DNA of 64,000 nucleotides from assembly GCF_028737325.1 (NCBI RefSeq), contig NZ_JAQZCH010000002.1, forward strand, positions 1 to 64,000, written 5' to 3'. This document shows, in pieces, positions 57,201-64,000 of this stretch. This DNA is from Microbacterium thalli. GTDB taxonomy: Bacteria; Actinomycetota; Actinomycetes; Actinomycetales; Microbacteriaceae. A model generated the notes under the pieces. The model worked only from the letters and a program-made list of their open reading frames with translations. It searched no databases and was not told the DNA's origin. The number at the start of each line of letters is the position of its first letter. Within the stretch, counting starts at the first letter, position 1. A program made the position numbers and the translations under genes.

Positions 57201-58138
57201 GCCTGAGCGCCGTGCCCGGTAGCGTGCGCGTGCGGGCCCCCGGCAAGATCAACCTCTTCCTCGACGTGGGCGACGTCCAGGCCGACGGCTACCACGACGT
57301 CGCCTCGGTGTACCAGGCGGTCTCGCTCGTCGAACAGGTGACGGCGACGCCCGCCGCCGCGTTCTCGGTGCGGGTCGTCGATGAATCCGGAGCCGCGGTG
57401 CCGGGCGTCCCGACCGACGATCGCAATCTCGCACTCCGCGCTGCGCGACTCGTCGCGCGCGAGGTCGGGTACCTCGGCGGGGTGCACCTGGACATCCGCA
57501 AGTGCGTGCCGGTCGCCGGCGGGATGGGCGGGGGATCGGCCGACGCCGCTGCGGCGCTCGTCGCCTGCGACGCGTTGTGGGGCGCGGGGCTCACGTCGCC
57601 GGCGCTCCAGGAGCTCGCGGCACGCCTCGGTGCGGACGTCCCGTTCTCGCTGCTCGGCGGCAGCGCGGTGGGCACCGGTCGGGGCGATCGCCTCAGTCCC
57701 GCGCTCGCGCGCGCCCGGTTCGACTGGGTCATCGTGACCGACGAGGGCGGGCTGTCGACACCGGCCGTCTATGCCGAGCTCGACCGCCTGCGATCGGCCG
57801 CGCGGCCCGACATCGAGCCGGCGCAGCAAGCGCCCGCCGTCGACCCCGTGATCCTGCAGGCCCTGCGTTCCGGCTCGCCCGACGTGCTCGCGGGCGCACT
57901 GCGAAACGATCTGCAGGATGCCGCGTGCGCCTTGCGTCCCGACCTCGCCGACCTGCTCGATCAGGGTGCATCGGCCGGGGCCGTCGCAGGCCTCGTATCG
58001 GGCTCGGGCCCGACCGTCGCCTTCCTGGCCGCCGGAGACGAGAGCGCACGTCGCCTCCAACAGACCCTGTCCGCCGCGGGCCGTCGCGCCCGCCATGTCC
58101 ATGGCCCCGTGACGGGCGCGAAAGTGGTGACCCGATGA
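57197..58138 (+). CDS. ispE: 4-diphosphocytidyl-2-C-methyl-D-erythritol kinase
   Basis: This is the GHMP kinase of the MEP isoprenoid pathway that phosphorylates CDP-methylerythritol. The catalytic region has RAPGKINLFLDVG (Lys17) and the ATP-binding PVAGGMGGGSADA (105-117). The C-terminal VSGSGPTVAFL is conserved. It has 313 residues. ATG 57197 overlaps the upstream stop, and the stop overlaps the next gene by ATGA. Confidence 0.95.
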
Positions 58139-59445
58139 CCGGCACGCACGATTCCTGGCAGCAGACCGAGGTGGACGAGCAGTCGCGCACGCGGCTGGCG
58201 GCGCACGACCTGAGCTACCGCACTGTGGCCGCCGACTCCGATGCCTTCGCGGGCTGGATCCAGGCGGTCGCCCGCGGGTTCCAGGACGGCGAGCGGTCCG
58301 CCGAACAGGTGGCCGCCGCCGGCACGCGAAACGCCGGTCGCCGCCTCACCGGTGTCTTCGACGAGAGCGGTCCGTCGCCGGATCTCGCCGTCGGCACCAT
58401 CGCCTCGTGGGCATCGGAGCTAACCGTTCCCGGCGCCACGGTCGCTGCCGGCGCCATCAGCGCCGTGACGGTCGCGCAGACGCATCGCCGGCGCGGCATC
58501 GCGCGTGCGCTGCTGGAGGGCGAGTTGCGGAGCATCGCGGCAGCCGGGATGCCGCTGGCGATGCTCACCGTCACCGAGTCCACCCTCTACGGCCGGTACG
58601 GCTTCGCCTCGGCCGCGGACGCCGCGATCATCGATATCGACACGCGCCGGGTCCGCTGGAGCGGCCCGACCCCGAGTGGGCGCATCGACTTCGTCGGCCG
58701 GGAGACGGCGCGCGACGCGGTCGTCGACCTGCACGAGCGCACACGCGGCCGGACGCCCGGCGACGTCGCCCTGCCGCCGGGGCACGCCGACCGCTACACC
58801 GGCACCGACCCCGACGCCAAGGACGGCGGGAACATCCGATGCGTGCAGTACCGCGACGCCGAGGGCGTCGTCCGCGGCGTGCTGACCTACACGCTGACGC
58901 CGCACGAGCGCGACATCGTCCACGGGACGGCGAAGGTCACGATCCTCCTCGCCGAGACCGACGAGGCCTATGCGGCGCTCTGGCGGTTCCTGCTCGAGCT
59001 CGACCTCGTGGCGCACGTGCACGCGGAACTGTGCTCGACCGACGAGCCGGTGCTGTGGATGATCGGCGACCGCCGCGCCGCGGCCGTGTCGGTCTTCGAC
59101 CACCAGTACGTGCGGGTGCTCGACGTTCCCACCGCCCTCGCCGCCCGCCGGTACAGCGCCGCCGGCACGGTGATGCTGCGCGTGAGCGACCCCCTGGGTC
59201 TCGCGGCGGGGGAGTACCTCCTCACGGTCGACGACGCCGGAGTCGCGAGCGTGACCACCGGTTCCTCGGATGCTGCAGCGGCGACGACCCTCGAGCTCTC
59301 GGTCGTGGAACTCGCGGCCCTCTACCTCGGCGGCGTGTCACCGGTCGCGCTCGCGCGGGCCGGGCGCATCACCTGCGCGGACCCCGAAGCGATCGGACGG
59401 ATGTTCCGGTCGCCCGTGACGCCGCGACTCGGGCTCTGGTACTGA
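58135..59445 (+). CDS. Eis-like GNAT N-acetyltransferase
   Basis: This is an acetyl-CoA-dependent acetyltransferase of the Eis group (436 aa). The first GNAT domain carries the CoA motif AVTVAQTHRRRGIARALL near residue 110, followed by the YGRYGF signature. A second, degenerate GNAT domain and a C-terminal SCP2-like domain (about 330-430) follow. In characterised Eis proteins the C-terminal carboxylate is the catalytic base; here the chain ends in LWY. Mycobacterial Eis acetylates aminoglycosides and host proteins; no substrate can be stated here. ATG 58135 overlaps the ispE stop. Confidence 0.85.
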   Translation: MTGTHDSWQQTEVDEQSRTRLAAHDLSYRTVAADSDAFAGWIQAVARGFQDGERSAEQVAAAGTRNAGRRLTGVFDESGPSPDLAVGTIASWASELTVPGATVAAGAISAVTVAQTHRRRGIARALLEGELRSIAAAGMPLAMLTVTESTLYGRYGFASAADAAIIDIDTRRVRWSGPTPSGRIDFVGRETARDAVVDLHERTRGRTPGDVALPPGHADRYTGTDPDAKDGGNIRCVQYRDAEGVVRGVLTYTLTPHERDIVHGTAKVTILLAETDEAYAALWRFLLELDLVAHVHAELCSTDEPVLWMIGDRRAAAVSVFDHQYVRVLDVPTALAARRYSAAGTVMLRVSDPLGLAAGEYLLTVDDAGVASVTTGSSDAAAATTLELSVVELAALYLGGVSPVALARAGRITCADPEAIGRMFRSPVTPRLGLWY

Positions 59446-59528
59446 GGCGCGGCGCCGGTACGGGATCGGCGGCGATAGTCCATTTCGCGACATGACGCAA
59501 CACGACCCCGGGTGTCGTGACCGCCCAC

Positions 59529-59534
59529 TAGCGT
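59529..59534 (+). promoter_or_regulatory. predicted -10 element TAGCGT of the DUF427 gene
   Basis: TAGCGT would start transcription near 59541 and give a leader with CGGAGGG (59547-59553), 7 nt before ATG 59561. The same gap has a 6-bp inverted repeat (59501-59506 with 59514-59519) just upstream. Confidence 0.35.
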
Positions 59535-59560
59535 GAGAATCCACAACGGAGGGCGGCGCC

Positions 59561-59851
59561 ATGCGTGCACGACTGGGCGACACGATCATCGCTGAAGCGG
59601 ACGAGGCCGACCTCGTCCGGATCGAGGGGAACTGGTACTTCCCGCCCCGGAGCATCGCGCCGGGTGTGCTCGCGGAGAGCGACACCGCGTACACCTGCCC
59701 CTGGAAGGGCGACGCCCAGTACTTCGACGTCGCGGGGTCGGCCGACAAGGCCTGGTCGTATCCGACGCCGCACGCCACCGCCATCGAGCGCGTCGGCACC
59801 GACTTCTCCGGCTACGTCGCCTTCGACCGCGCGGTCGCCATCGAGAGCTGA
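59561..59851 (+). CDS. DUF427 domain protein
   Basis: This is a small soluble protein (96 aa) consisting of one DUF427 domain. The family hallmark CPWKGDAQYFDV lies near residue 45, and RIEGNWYFPP and AWSYPTPHATAIE are also conserved. The biochemical function of the family is not established. ATG 59561 has a good ribosome-binding site. The importer ATPase begins 6 nt after its stop, so it may be the first gene of the OpuC-like operon. Confidence 0.88.
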   Translation: MRARLGDTIIAEADEADLVRIEGNWYFPPRSIAPGVLAESDTAYTCPWKGDAQYFDVAGSADKAWSYPTPHATAIERVGTDFSGYVAFDRAVAIES

Positions 59852-59857
59852 CCGGGC

Positions 59858-60679
59858 GTGATCGAGTTCCGCGAGGTCGGCAAGCAGTTCCCCGACGGCA
59901 CCCGCGCGGTCCAGGAGTTCTCCCTCGTCATCCCGTCGCACAAGACCACCGTCTTCGTCGGCTCGTCCGGGTGCGGCAAGACCACCCTGCTGCGCATGAT
60001 CAATCGCATGGTCGAGCCCAGTGCGGGGTCGATCGAGATCGACGGCGAAGACGTATCCACCGGCTCGCCGGTGCAGCTGCGCCGCCGCATCGGCTACGTC
60101 ATGCAGAACTCCGGACTGCTGCCGCACTTCACCGTCGCCGAGAACATCGCGACGGTGCCGGTCCTGACGGGCACGAGCCGTCGCGACGGACGACGCCGCG
60201 CGCTCGAGCTCATGGCCACCGTCGGGCTCGACACCCGCATGGCCGATCGCTACCCGAGCCAGCTCTCGGGGGGACAGCAGCAGCGCGTAGGCGTGGCTCG
60301 CGGGCTCGCGGCAGACCCCAACATTCTTCTGATGGACGAGCCGTTCGGCGCCGTCGACCCCATCGTCCGTACCGAGCTGCAGCAGGAGCTGCTGCGGCTG
60401 CAGCGCGAGCTCGGCAAGACGGTGGTGTTCGTCACGCACGACATCGACGAGGCGTTCCTGCTGGGCGACCAGGTCGTCATCCTGGCCGCCGGTGCCCGCA
60501 AGCTGCAGGTCGGTTCGCCCAGCGAGATCATCCGCGACCCCGCCGACGACTTCGTCGCGAGCTTCATCGGAGCCGATCGCGGCAAGCGGGCGCTGCGCGT
60601 GGAGCGCACCGAACGCGGCGCCGTCCTCGTCGACACCGAGGGACGCACGCAGGGGACGCTGATCGAGGGTGGCTCCTGA
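59858..60679 (+). CDS. opuCA: osmoprotectant (glycine betaine type) ABC transporter ATPase
   Basis: This is the cytoplasmic ATPase of an OpuC/ProV-type importer (273 aa). Walker A GSSGCGKTT is at 35-43, and the signature LSGGQQQRVGVARGL and Walker B ILLMDEPFGAVDP follow. It ends shortly after the ATPase domain and lacks the tandem CBS domains that sense ionic strength in OpuCA/OpuA proteins. GTG 59858 has a weak GGGCG upstream, but 6-nt coupling to the DUF427 gene explains translation. Confidence 0.9.
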   Translation: MIEFREVGKQFPDGTRAVQEFSLVIPSHKTTVFVGSSGCGKTTLLRMINRMVEPSAGSIEIDGEDVSTGSPVQLRRRIGYVMQNSGLLPHFTVAENIATVPVLTGTSRRDGRRRALELMATVGLDTRMADRYPSQLSGGQQQRVGVARGLAADPNILLMDEPFGAVDPIVRTELQQELLRLQRELGKTVVFVTHDIDEAFLLGDQVVILAAGARKLQVGSPSEIIRDPADDFVASFIGADRGKRALRVERTERGAVLVDTEGRTQGTLIEGGS

Positions 60680-60680
60680 G

Positions 60681-61364
60681 GTGTCGTGGATCTGGTCGAA
60701 CCTCGACCTCATTCTCTCGCTCTCGCTCGACCACGTGCGCCAGAGCGTCATCGCGATCGTCCTCGGCCTCGTGCTGTCGGTGCCGCTCGGCTGGGTGGCG
60801 TGGCGGTACCGGTTGCTGCGCGGCTGGGTCATCACAGTGACCGGTCTGCTCTACACGATCCCCTCCCTCGCCCTGCTCGTCCTGCTGCCGAGCGTCCTCG
60901 GCTACGGCATCCGCACCGAGACCAACCTGATCGTGGGGCTGACGATCTATGCGATCGCCATTCAGACGCGATCCGTCGCCGACGGGTTCGACGCGGTCGA
61001 TCCGGGCGTTCGTCAGGCCGCGACGGCGATGGGGTACGGAGGCTTCCGCCGGTTCTGGGCGGTGGACCTGCCGCTATCGGGGCCGGTCATCCTCGCCGGC
61101 CTGCGGGTGATGTCGGTGTCGACCGTCTCGCTCGCGACCGTCGGCATCCTCGTGGGCGTGACCAACCTCGGCTACCTCTTCACCAACGGCATCCAGCGCC
61201 GCCTGCTCGAAGAGGTCTTCGCCGGGATCGTCGCCGTGGCGCTCATCGCGCTGATCATCGACGCACTCCTCGTGCTGCTCGGGCGCGTGCTCATGCCGTG
61301 GGCGCGCACACCCGCGCGGCAGGGGTCGCGCCGGGTGCGCCGGCGAGCGGAGGCGACGGCATGA
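60681..61364 (+). CDS. opuCB: osmoprotectant ABC transporter permease, first subunit
   Basis: This is a membrane subunit (227 aa, about five helices) of the OpuC-like importer. The conserved loop reads YGGFRRFWAVDLPLSGPVILAGLR, with GLLYTIPSLALLVLL in a helix. Start choice: GTG 60681, one base after the ATPase stop, gives the family-like N-terminus (V/M)SWIWSNLDLIL. GTG 60669 would add four residues and overlap the ATPase gene. Its stop overlaps the next gene by ATGA. Confidence 0.88.
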   Translation: MSWIWSNLDLILSLSLDHVRQSVIAIVLGLVLSVPLGWVAWRYRLLRGWVITVTGLLYTIPSLALLVLLPSVLGYGIRTETNLIVGLTIYAIAIQTRSVADGFDAVDPGVRQAATAMGYGGFRRFWAVDLPLSGPVILAGLRVMSVSTVSLATVGILVGVTNLGYLFTNGIQRRLLEEVFAGIVAVALIALIIDALLVLLGRVLMPWARTPARQGSRRVRRRAEATA

Positions 61365-62074
61365 ACGTCTTCGTCGACGCGATCGCGTGGCTGCTCGATC
61401 CCGCCCAGTACACCGGCACGAACTCGGTGCCGGTCCTCATCGGCCAGCAGTTGTACTACACGTTCATCTCGGTTCTGATCGCTGCCCTCATCGCGCTGCC
61501 GATCGGCTGGGCCATCGGTCACACCGGTCGCGGGCGCGAGTTCGCGGTGGCGATCTCGGGCGCCGCGCGAGCGATTCCCTCCTTCGGGCTGCTCATCCTG
61601 CTGATCCTGCTGCTGGGGGTCACCCGGAAGACCGAAGCGGCCTTCGTGACCTTCGTCGTCCTCGCGATCCCGCCGCTGCTGGCCGGCGCGTACAGCGGGC
61701 TGCAGGCGATCGACGGCCGTACCATCGACGCCGCCCGCGCCGTCGGTATGACCGAGTGGCAGATCCTCTGGCGCGTCGAGGTTCCCCTGGGGCTGCCGCT
61801 CCTCGTCGGAGGGCTGCGCTCCGCCGTCCTGCAGGTCGTCGCGACGGTCACGATCGCCGGATACACGGACCTCGGCGGGCTCGGCTTCCGCATCATCCAG
61901 GGCATCGACCTGCGCGCCATCGATCAAGTGCTCGGGGCTGCCCTCGTGCTGGCGCTACTCGCGCTCGTGCTCGACGCGCTCCTCGCGCTCCTGCAGCGGT
62001 GGACCGCTCCGCGCGGCATCCGCGTCGCCTCCGCCGCCCCCGAGCGCCGCCGTCCCGTTGCGGCGACCGCCTGA
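61361..62074 (+). CDS. opuCD: osmoprotectant ABC transporter permease, second subunit
   Basis: This is the second membrane subunit (237 aa). The transport loop is VGMTEWQILWRVEVPLGLPLLVGGLR and the helix AARAIPSFGLLILLILLLG matches OpuCD homologues. ATG 61361 overlaps the first permease stop; the frame open from 60686 is its shadow. The binding protein gene follows 70 nt later with its own ribosome-binding site. Confidence 0.9.
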   Translation: MNVFVDAIAWLLDPAQYTGTNSVPVLIGQQLYYTFISVLIAALIALPIGWAIGHTGRGREFAVAISGAARAIPSFGLLILLILLLGVTRKTEAAFVTFVVLAIPPLLAGAYSGLQAIDGRTIDAARAVGMTEWQILWRVEVPLGLPLLVGGLRSAVLQVVATVTIAGYTDLGGLGFRIIQGIDLRAIDQVLGAALVLALLALVLDALLALLQRWTAPRGIRVASAAPERRRPVAATA

Positions 62075-62143
62075 AGCAGCTTCCGCCCCTCCTCCGTCCC
62101 GTTCACAGCTCGAACCTTCCGCACCACCAGAAAGAGGAAACCC

Positions 62144-63061
62144 ATGTCTCGCTTCACCACGCGCCGTCTGCTGACGGCCGGCGTCGGCGTGCTCGCCGCC
62201 ACCACCCTGCTCGCCGGGTGCGCCGGCTCGGACCCGCTCGCCGAGAGCGGCGGGGAGTCCGCGGCTCCCGCGGACGGAACCATCGTCATCGGCTCGCAGG
62301 ACTACTACTCGAACGAGATCGTCGCCGAGATCTACGCCCAGGCGCTCGAGGGCGCGGGCAAGACCGTCGACCGCCAGTTCACGACCGGCCAGCGTGAGGC
62401 CTACCTGCCCGAGCTCGAGAGCGGTGCCCTCACGCTCTTCCCCGAGTACACCGGCAACTTGCTGCAGTACTTCGAGCCCGAGACCGAGGCGCGCACGTCC
62501 GACGACGTGTATGCAGCGCTCACCGACGCGCTGCCCGAGAACCTCACGGTGCTCGACCAGGCCACCGCGAGCGACCAGGACTCCTACACCGTGACCGCCG
62601 CGTTCGCGGAGCAGTGGGACCTGACGACGATCGCCGACCTCGCGAACGTCACCGAGCCGCTCACCCTCGGCGGCCCCGCCGAGCTCGAGCAGCGCCCGTA
62701 CGGCCCGTCGGGCTTGACCGAGACGTACGGCGTCGAGGTCGGTTTCCAGGCGACCGGTGAGACCACCGTCGACGACCTCGTCGCCGGCACGGTCAACGTC
62801 GCGAACGTCTTCACCGCCGACCCGCGCATCCAGACCGAGGACCTGGTCGTGCTCGAGGACCCCGAGGGCCTCTTCCTCGCGTCCAACGTGGTGCCCGTCG
62901 TGAACGTCGACGTCGCCGACGAGATCGCCGACACGATCAACGCGGTCAGCGCCAAGCTGACTCCCGAGGCGCTCGTGGCGCTGAACGTGCAGAGCACCGT
63001 CGACAAGCTCGAGCCCGCAGAGATCGCGACGCAGTGGCTCGAGGAGAACGGTCTCGTCTGA
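62144..63061 (+). CDS. opuCC: osmoprotectant-binding lipoprotein, OpuCC type
   Basis: This lipoprotein (305 aa) captures the substrate of the importer. The signal peptide has lipobox LLAGC with Cys26. The fold is of the OpuAC/ProX type, with GSQDYYSNEIVAEIY and FPEYTGNLLQYF near residue 105, which forms part of the cation-binding pocket of choline/betaine-binding relatives. The exact ligand is not known. ATG 62144 has AAAGAGGA 7 nt upstream. The operon ends in a strong terminator. Confidence 0.9.
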   Translation: MSRFTTRRLLTAGVGVLAATTLLAGCAGSDPLAESGGESAAPADGTIVIGSQDYYSNEIVAEIYAQALEGAGKTVDRQFTTGQREAYLPELESGALTLFPEYTGNLLQYFEPETEARTSDDVYAALTDALPENLTVLDQATASDQDSYTVTAAFAEQWDLTTIADLANVTEPLTLGGPAELEQRPYGPSGLTETYGVEVGFQATGETTVDDLVAGTVNVANVFTADPRIQTEDLVVLEDPEGLFLASNVVPVVNVDVADEIADTINAVSAKLTPEALVALNVQSTVDKLEPAEIATQWLEENGLV

Positions 63062-63076
63062 CCCTCTTCCCGACCG

Positions 63077-63113
63077 ACGAGACCCCCGGAGCGATGCGCT
63101 CCGGGGGTCTCGT
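63077..63113 (+). terminator. terminator of the osmoprotectant operon
   Basis: A perfect 16-bp stem (63077-63092 with 63098-63113) closes a 5-nt loop, 15 nt after the stop. It is the longest perfect hairpin seen in the window. It may also serve the convergent ABC-F gene. Confidence 0.85.
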
Positions 63114-63155
63114 GCGTCCGGGCTGCGATCCGAAGCACACCCGCCGCCGCCGGCA

Positions 63156-63188
63156 GCGTCAGGCGTCAGGCGTCAGGCGTCAGGCGTC
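63156..63188. repeat. heptanucleotide tandem repeat (gcgtcag x 4.7)
   Basis: Four full copies and a partial copy of GCGTCAG run across the stop codon (63180-63182) of the ABC-F gene. Seven is not a multiple of three, so each copy offers TGA in a different frame on the minus strand. Confidence 0.9.
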
Positions 63189-64000
63189 CAGAGCCTCGCC
63201 GAGCTCGAGCCAGCGCTCCTCGAGCGTCGTCGTCTCGCCGACGAGCTCGTCGCGGCGCCGCTGCAGCCCGAGCAGGCGCTCGAAGTCGTCGTGGGCATCG
63301 GCGAGCTGGGCGTCGACGTCGGCGATCTCGCGCTGCAGCTTCTCGAGACGGCGATCGATGGCGGAGACCTCCTTTTGGGCCGCCCGCCGATCCGACCCCG
63401 AGAGGGCGGCGGCGTCAGCCGCCGGTGTCGCCGTTGCGCCGGCGGCGCGCGTGAGCTCCGGCTGCTCGCGACGCAGCCGCAGGTACTCGTCGACACCGCC
63501 GGGAAGGTGCCGCAGGCGCCCGCCGAGGATCGCGTACTGCTGATCGGTGACGCGCTCGAGGAAGTACCGGTCGTGCGAGACGACGATGAGGGTGCCCGCC
63601 CACGAGTCCAGTAGGTCCTCCACCGCGGCGAGCATGTCGGTGTCGAGATCGTTCGTCGGTTCGTCGAGGATCAGCACGTTGGGCTGATCGAGCAGGATCA
63701 GCAGCAGCTGCAGGCGGCGCTTCTGACCGCCGGAGAGATCTTTCACGGCTGTCGACAGCTGCGCCGAACTGAATCCCATCCGCTCGAGCAACTGACCCGG
63801 CGTGAGATCCTGCACCTTCGACCCCGACCCGATCGTGTAGCTCGTGCGCAGCTGGGAGATCACGACCCGCACCGGATCGGCCAGGTGCTCGTCGAGCTCG
63901 GTCATCCGCTGTGACAACGTCGCGACCTTCACGGTCTTGCCCTGCTTGATCCGTCCCGAGGTCGGCTCGACGGTGCCCGAGATGAGGCCGAGCAGGGTCG
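63180..64000 (-). CDS. ABC-F family ATPase, Uup-like (partial)
   Basis: This is the C-terminal part of an ABC-F protein, a soluble ribosome-associated ATPase; the gene continues beyond 64000. The visible part is the second ATPase domain with signature LSGGQKRRLQLLL and Walker [13 protein letters not shown], then SHDRYFLERV, a linker and a C-terminal coiled coil (about 60 residues rich in Glu, Arg and Leu) as in Uup. There is no membrane domain. Residues upstream of MKVATLSQR (TLLGLISGT) continue the same frame, so the Met at 63932 is not the start. An ABC-F gene often follows ispE in Actinobacteria. Confidence 0.9.
   Translation of the reverse strand, partial: TLLGLISGTVEPTSGRIKQGKTVKVATLSQRMTELDEHLADPVRVVISQLRTSYTIGSGSKVQDLTPGQLLERMGFSSAQLSTAVKDLSGGQKRRLQLLLILLDQPNVLILDEPTNDLDTDMLAAVEDLLDSWAGTLIVVSHDRYFLERVTDQQYAILGGRLRHLPGGVDEYLRLRREQPELTRAAGATATPAADAAALSGSDRRAAQKEVSAIDRRLEKLQREIADVDAQLADAHDDFERLLGLQRRRDELVGETTTLEERWLELGEALDA

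Overview
The window is a gap-free stretch of a high-GC actinobacterial chromosome. Gene content and style fit the Microbacteriaceae, most likely Microbacterium or a close relative: coproporphyrin-type heme genes, a GanS/P/Q-type sugar system, leaderless starts, GTG starts and a recurrent GGATGCC/GGCATCC word. That placement is inferred, not proved. I saw no tRNA, rRNA, CRISPR array, transposase, integrase or phage gene. No gene-free stretch exceeds 300 bases; the longest gaps are about 150-185 bases and hold promoters, operators or hairpins.

Layout. (1) 1-4152: the end of an unidentified gene, then a ChvE-MmsA-MmsB type monosaccharide ABC importer. (2) 4235-9156, minus strand: an MDR-type oxidoreductase and the RNA helicase HrpA. 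(3) 9188-26779, minus strand: a ten-gene unit encoding an FHA protein, a tail-anchored Ser/Thr kinase, a 1977-residue membrane-anchored Ig-like protein, MoxR ATPase, DUF58 protein, a transglutaminase-fold membrane protein, a DUF5684-like/FHA protein, a PP2C phosphatase, a pseudokinase and an FHA-HTH protein. (4) 26815-29248: protein O-mannosyltransferase and rsmI, divergent. (5) 29330-38978: a galactan-utilisation locus (GH53 galactanase, three importer genes, GH42 beta-galactosidase, LacI repressor) with two identical operators. (6) 39038-41548: metG-tatD. (7) 41567-52369: a LacI-type regulator coupled to hemA, and divergently hemE-cgoX-chdC-cpfC-hemC-hemD-hemB-hemL, which is the C5 route to ALA plus the coproporphyrin-dependent route to heme. 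(8) 52535-59851: rsmA, a phosphoesterase, a Stealth-family protein, an aldo-keto reductase, ispE, an Eis-like acetyltransferase and a DUF427 protein. (9) 59858-63061: an OpuC-like osmoprotectant importer. (10) 63180-64000: the 3' part of an ABC-F gene.

The most unusual part is region 3. It pairs an active kinase with a pseudokinase that looks like its duplicate, and a MoxR/DUF58 module with a transglutaminase-fold protein that has lost its catalytic Cys and His. A short motif of the form acidic-x-T-V/R-L recurs in the kinase, in two FHA proteins and eight times in the pseudokinase. I read it as a candidate phosphothreonine-signalling envelope system built around the giant Ig-like protein; its function is not known to me.

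The pairs pmt-rsmI, metG-tatD and rsmA...ispE follow the gene order known from other Actinobacteria such as Mycobacterium, but blocks of genes (gan locus, heme cluster, Stealth region) lie between them.

Many genes here start 6-8 nt after a TANNNT hexamer, which suggests that leaderless transcripts are common.
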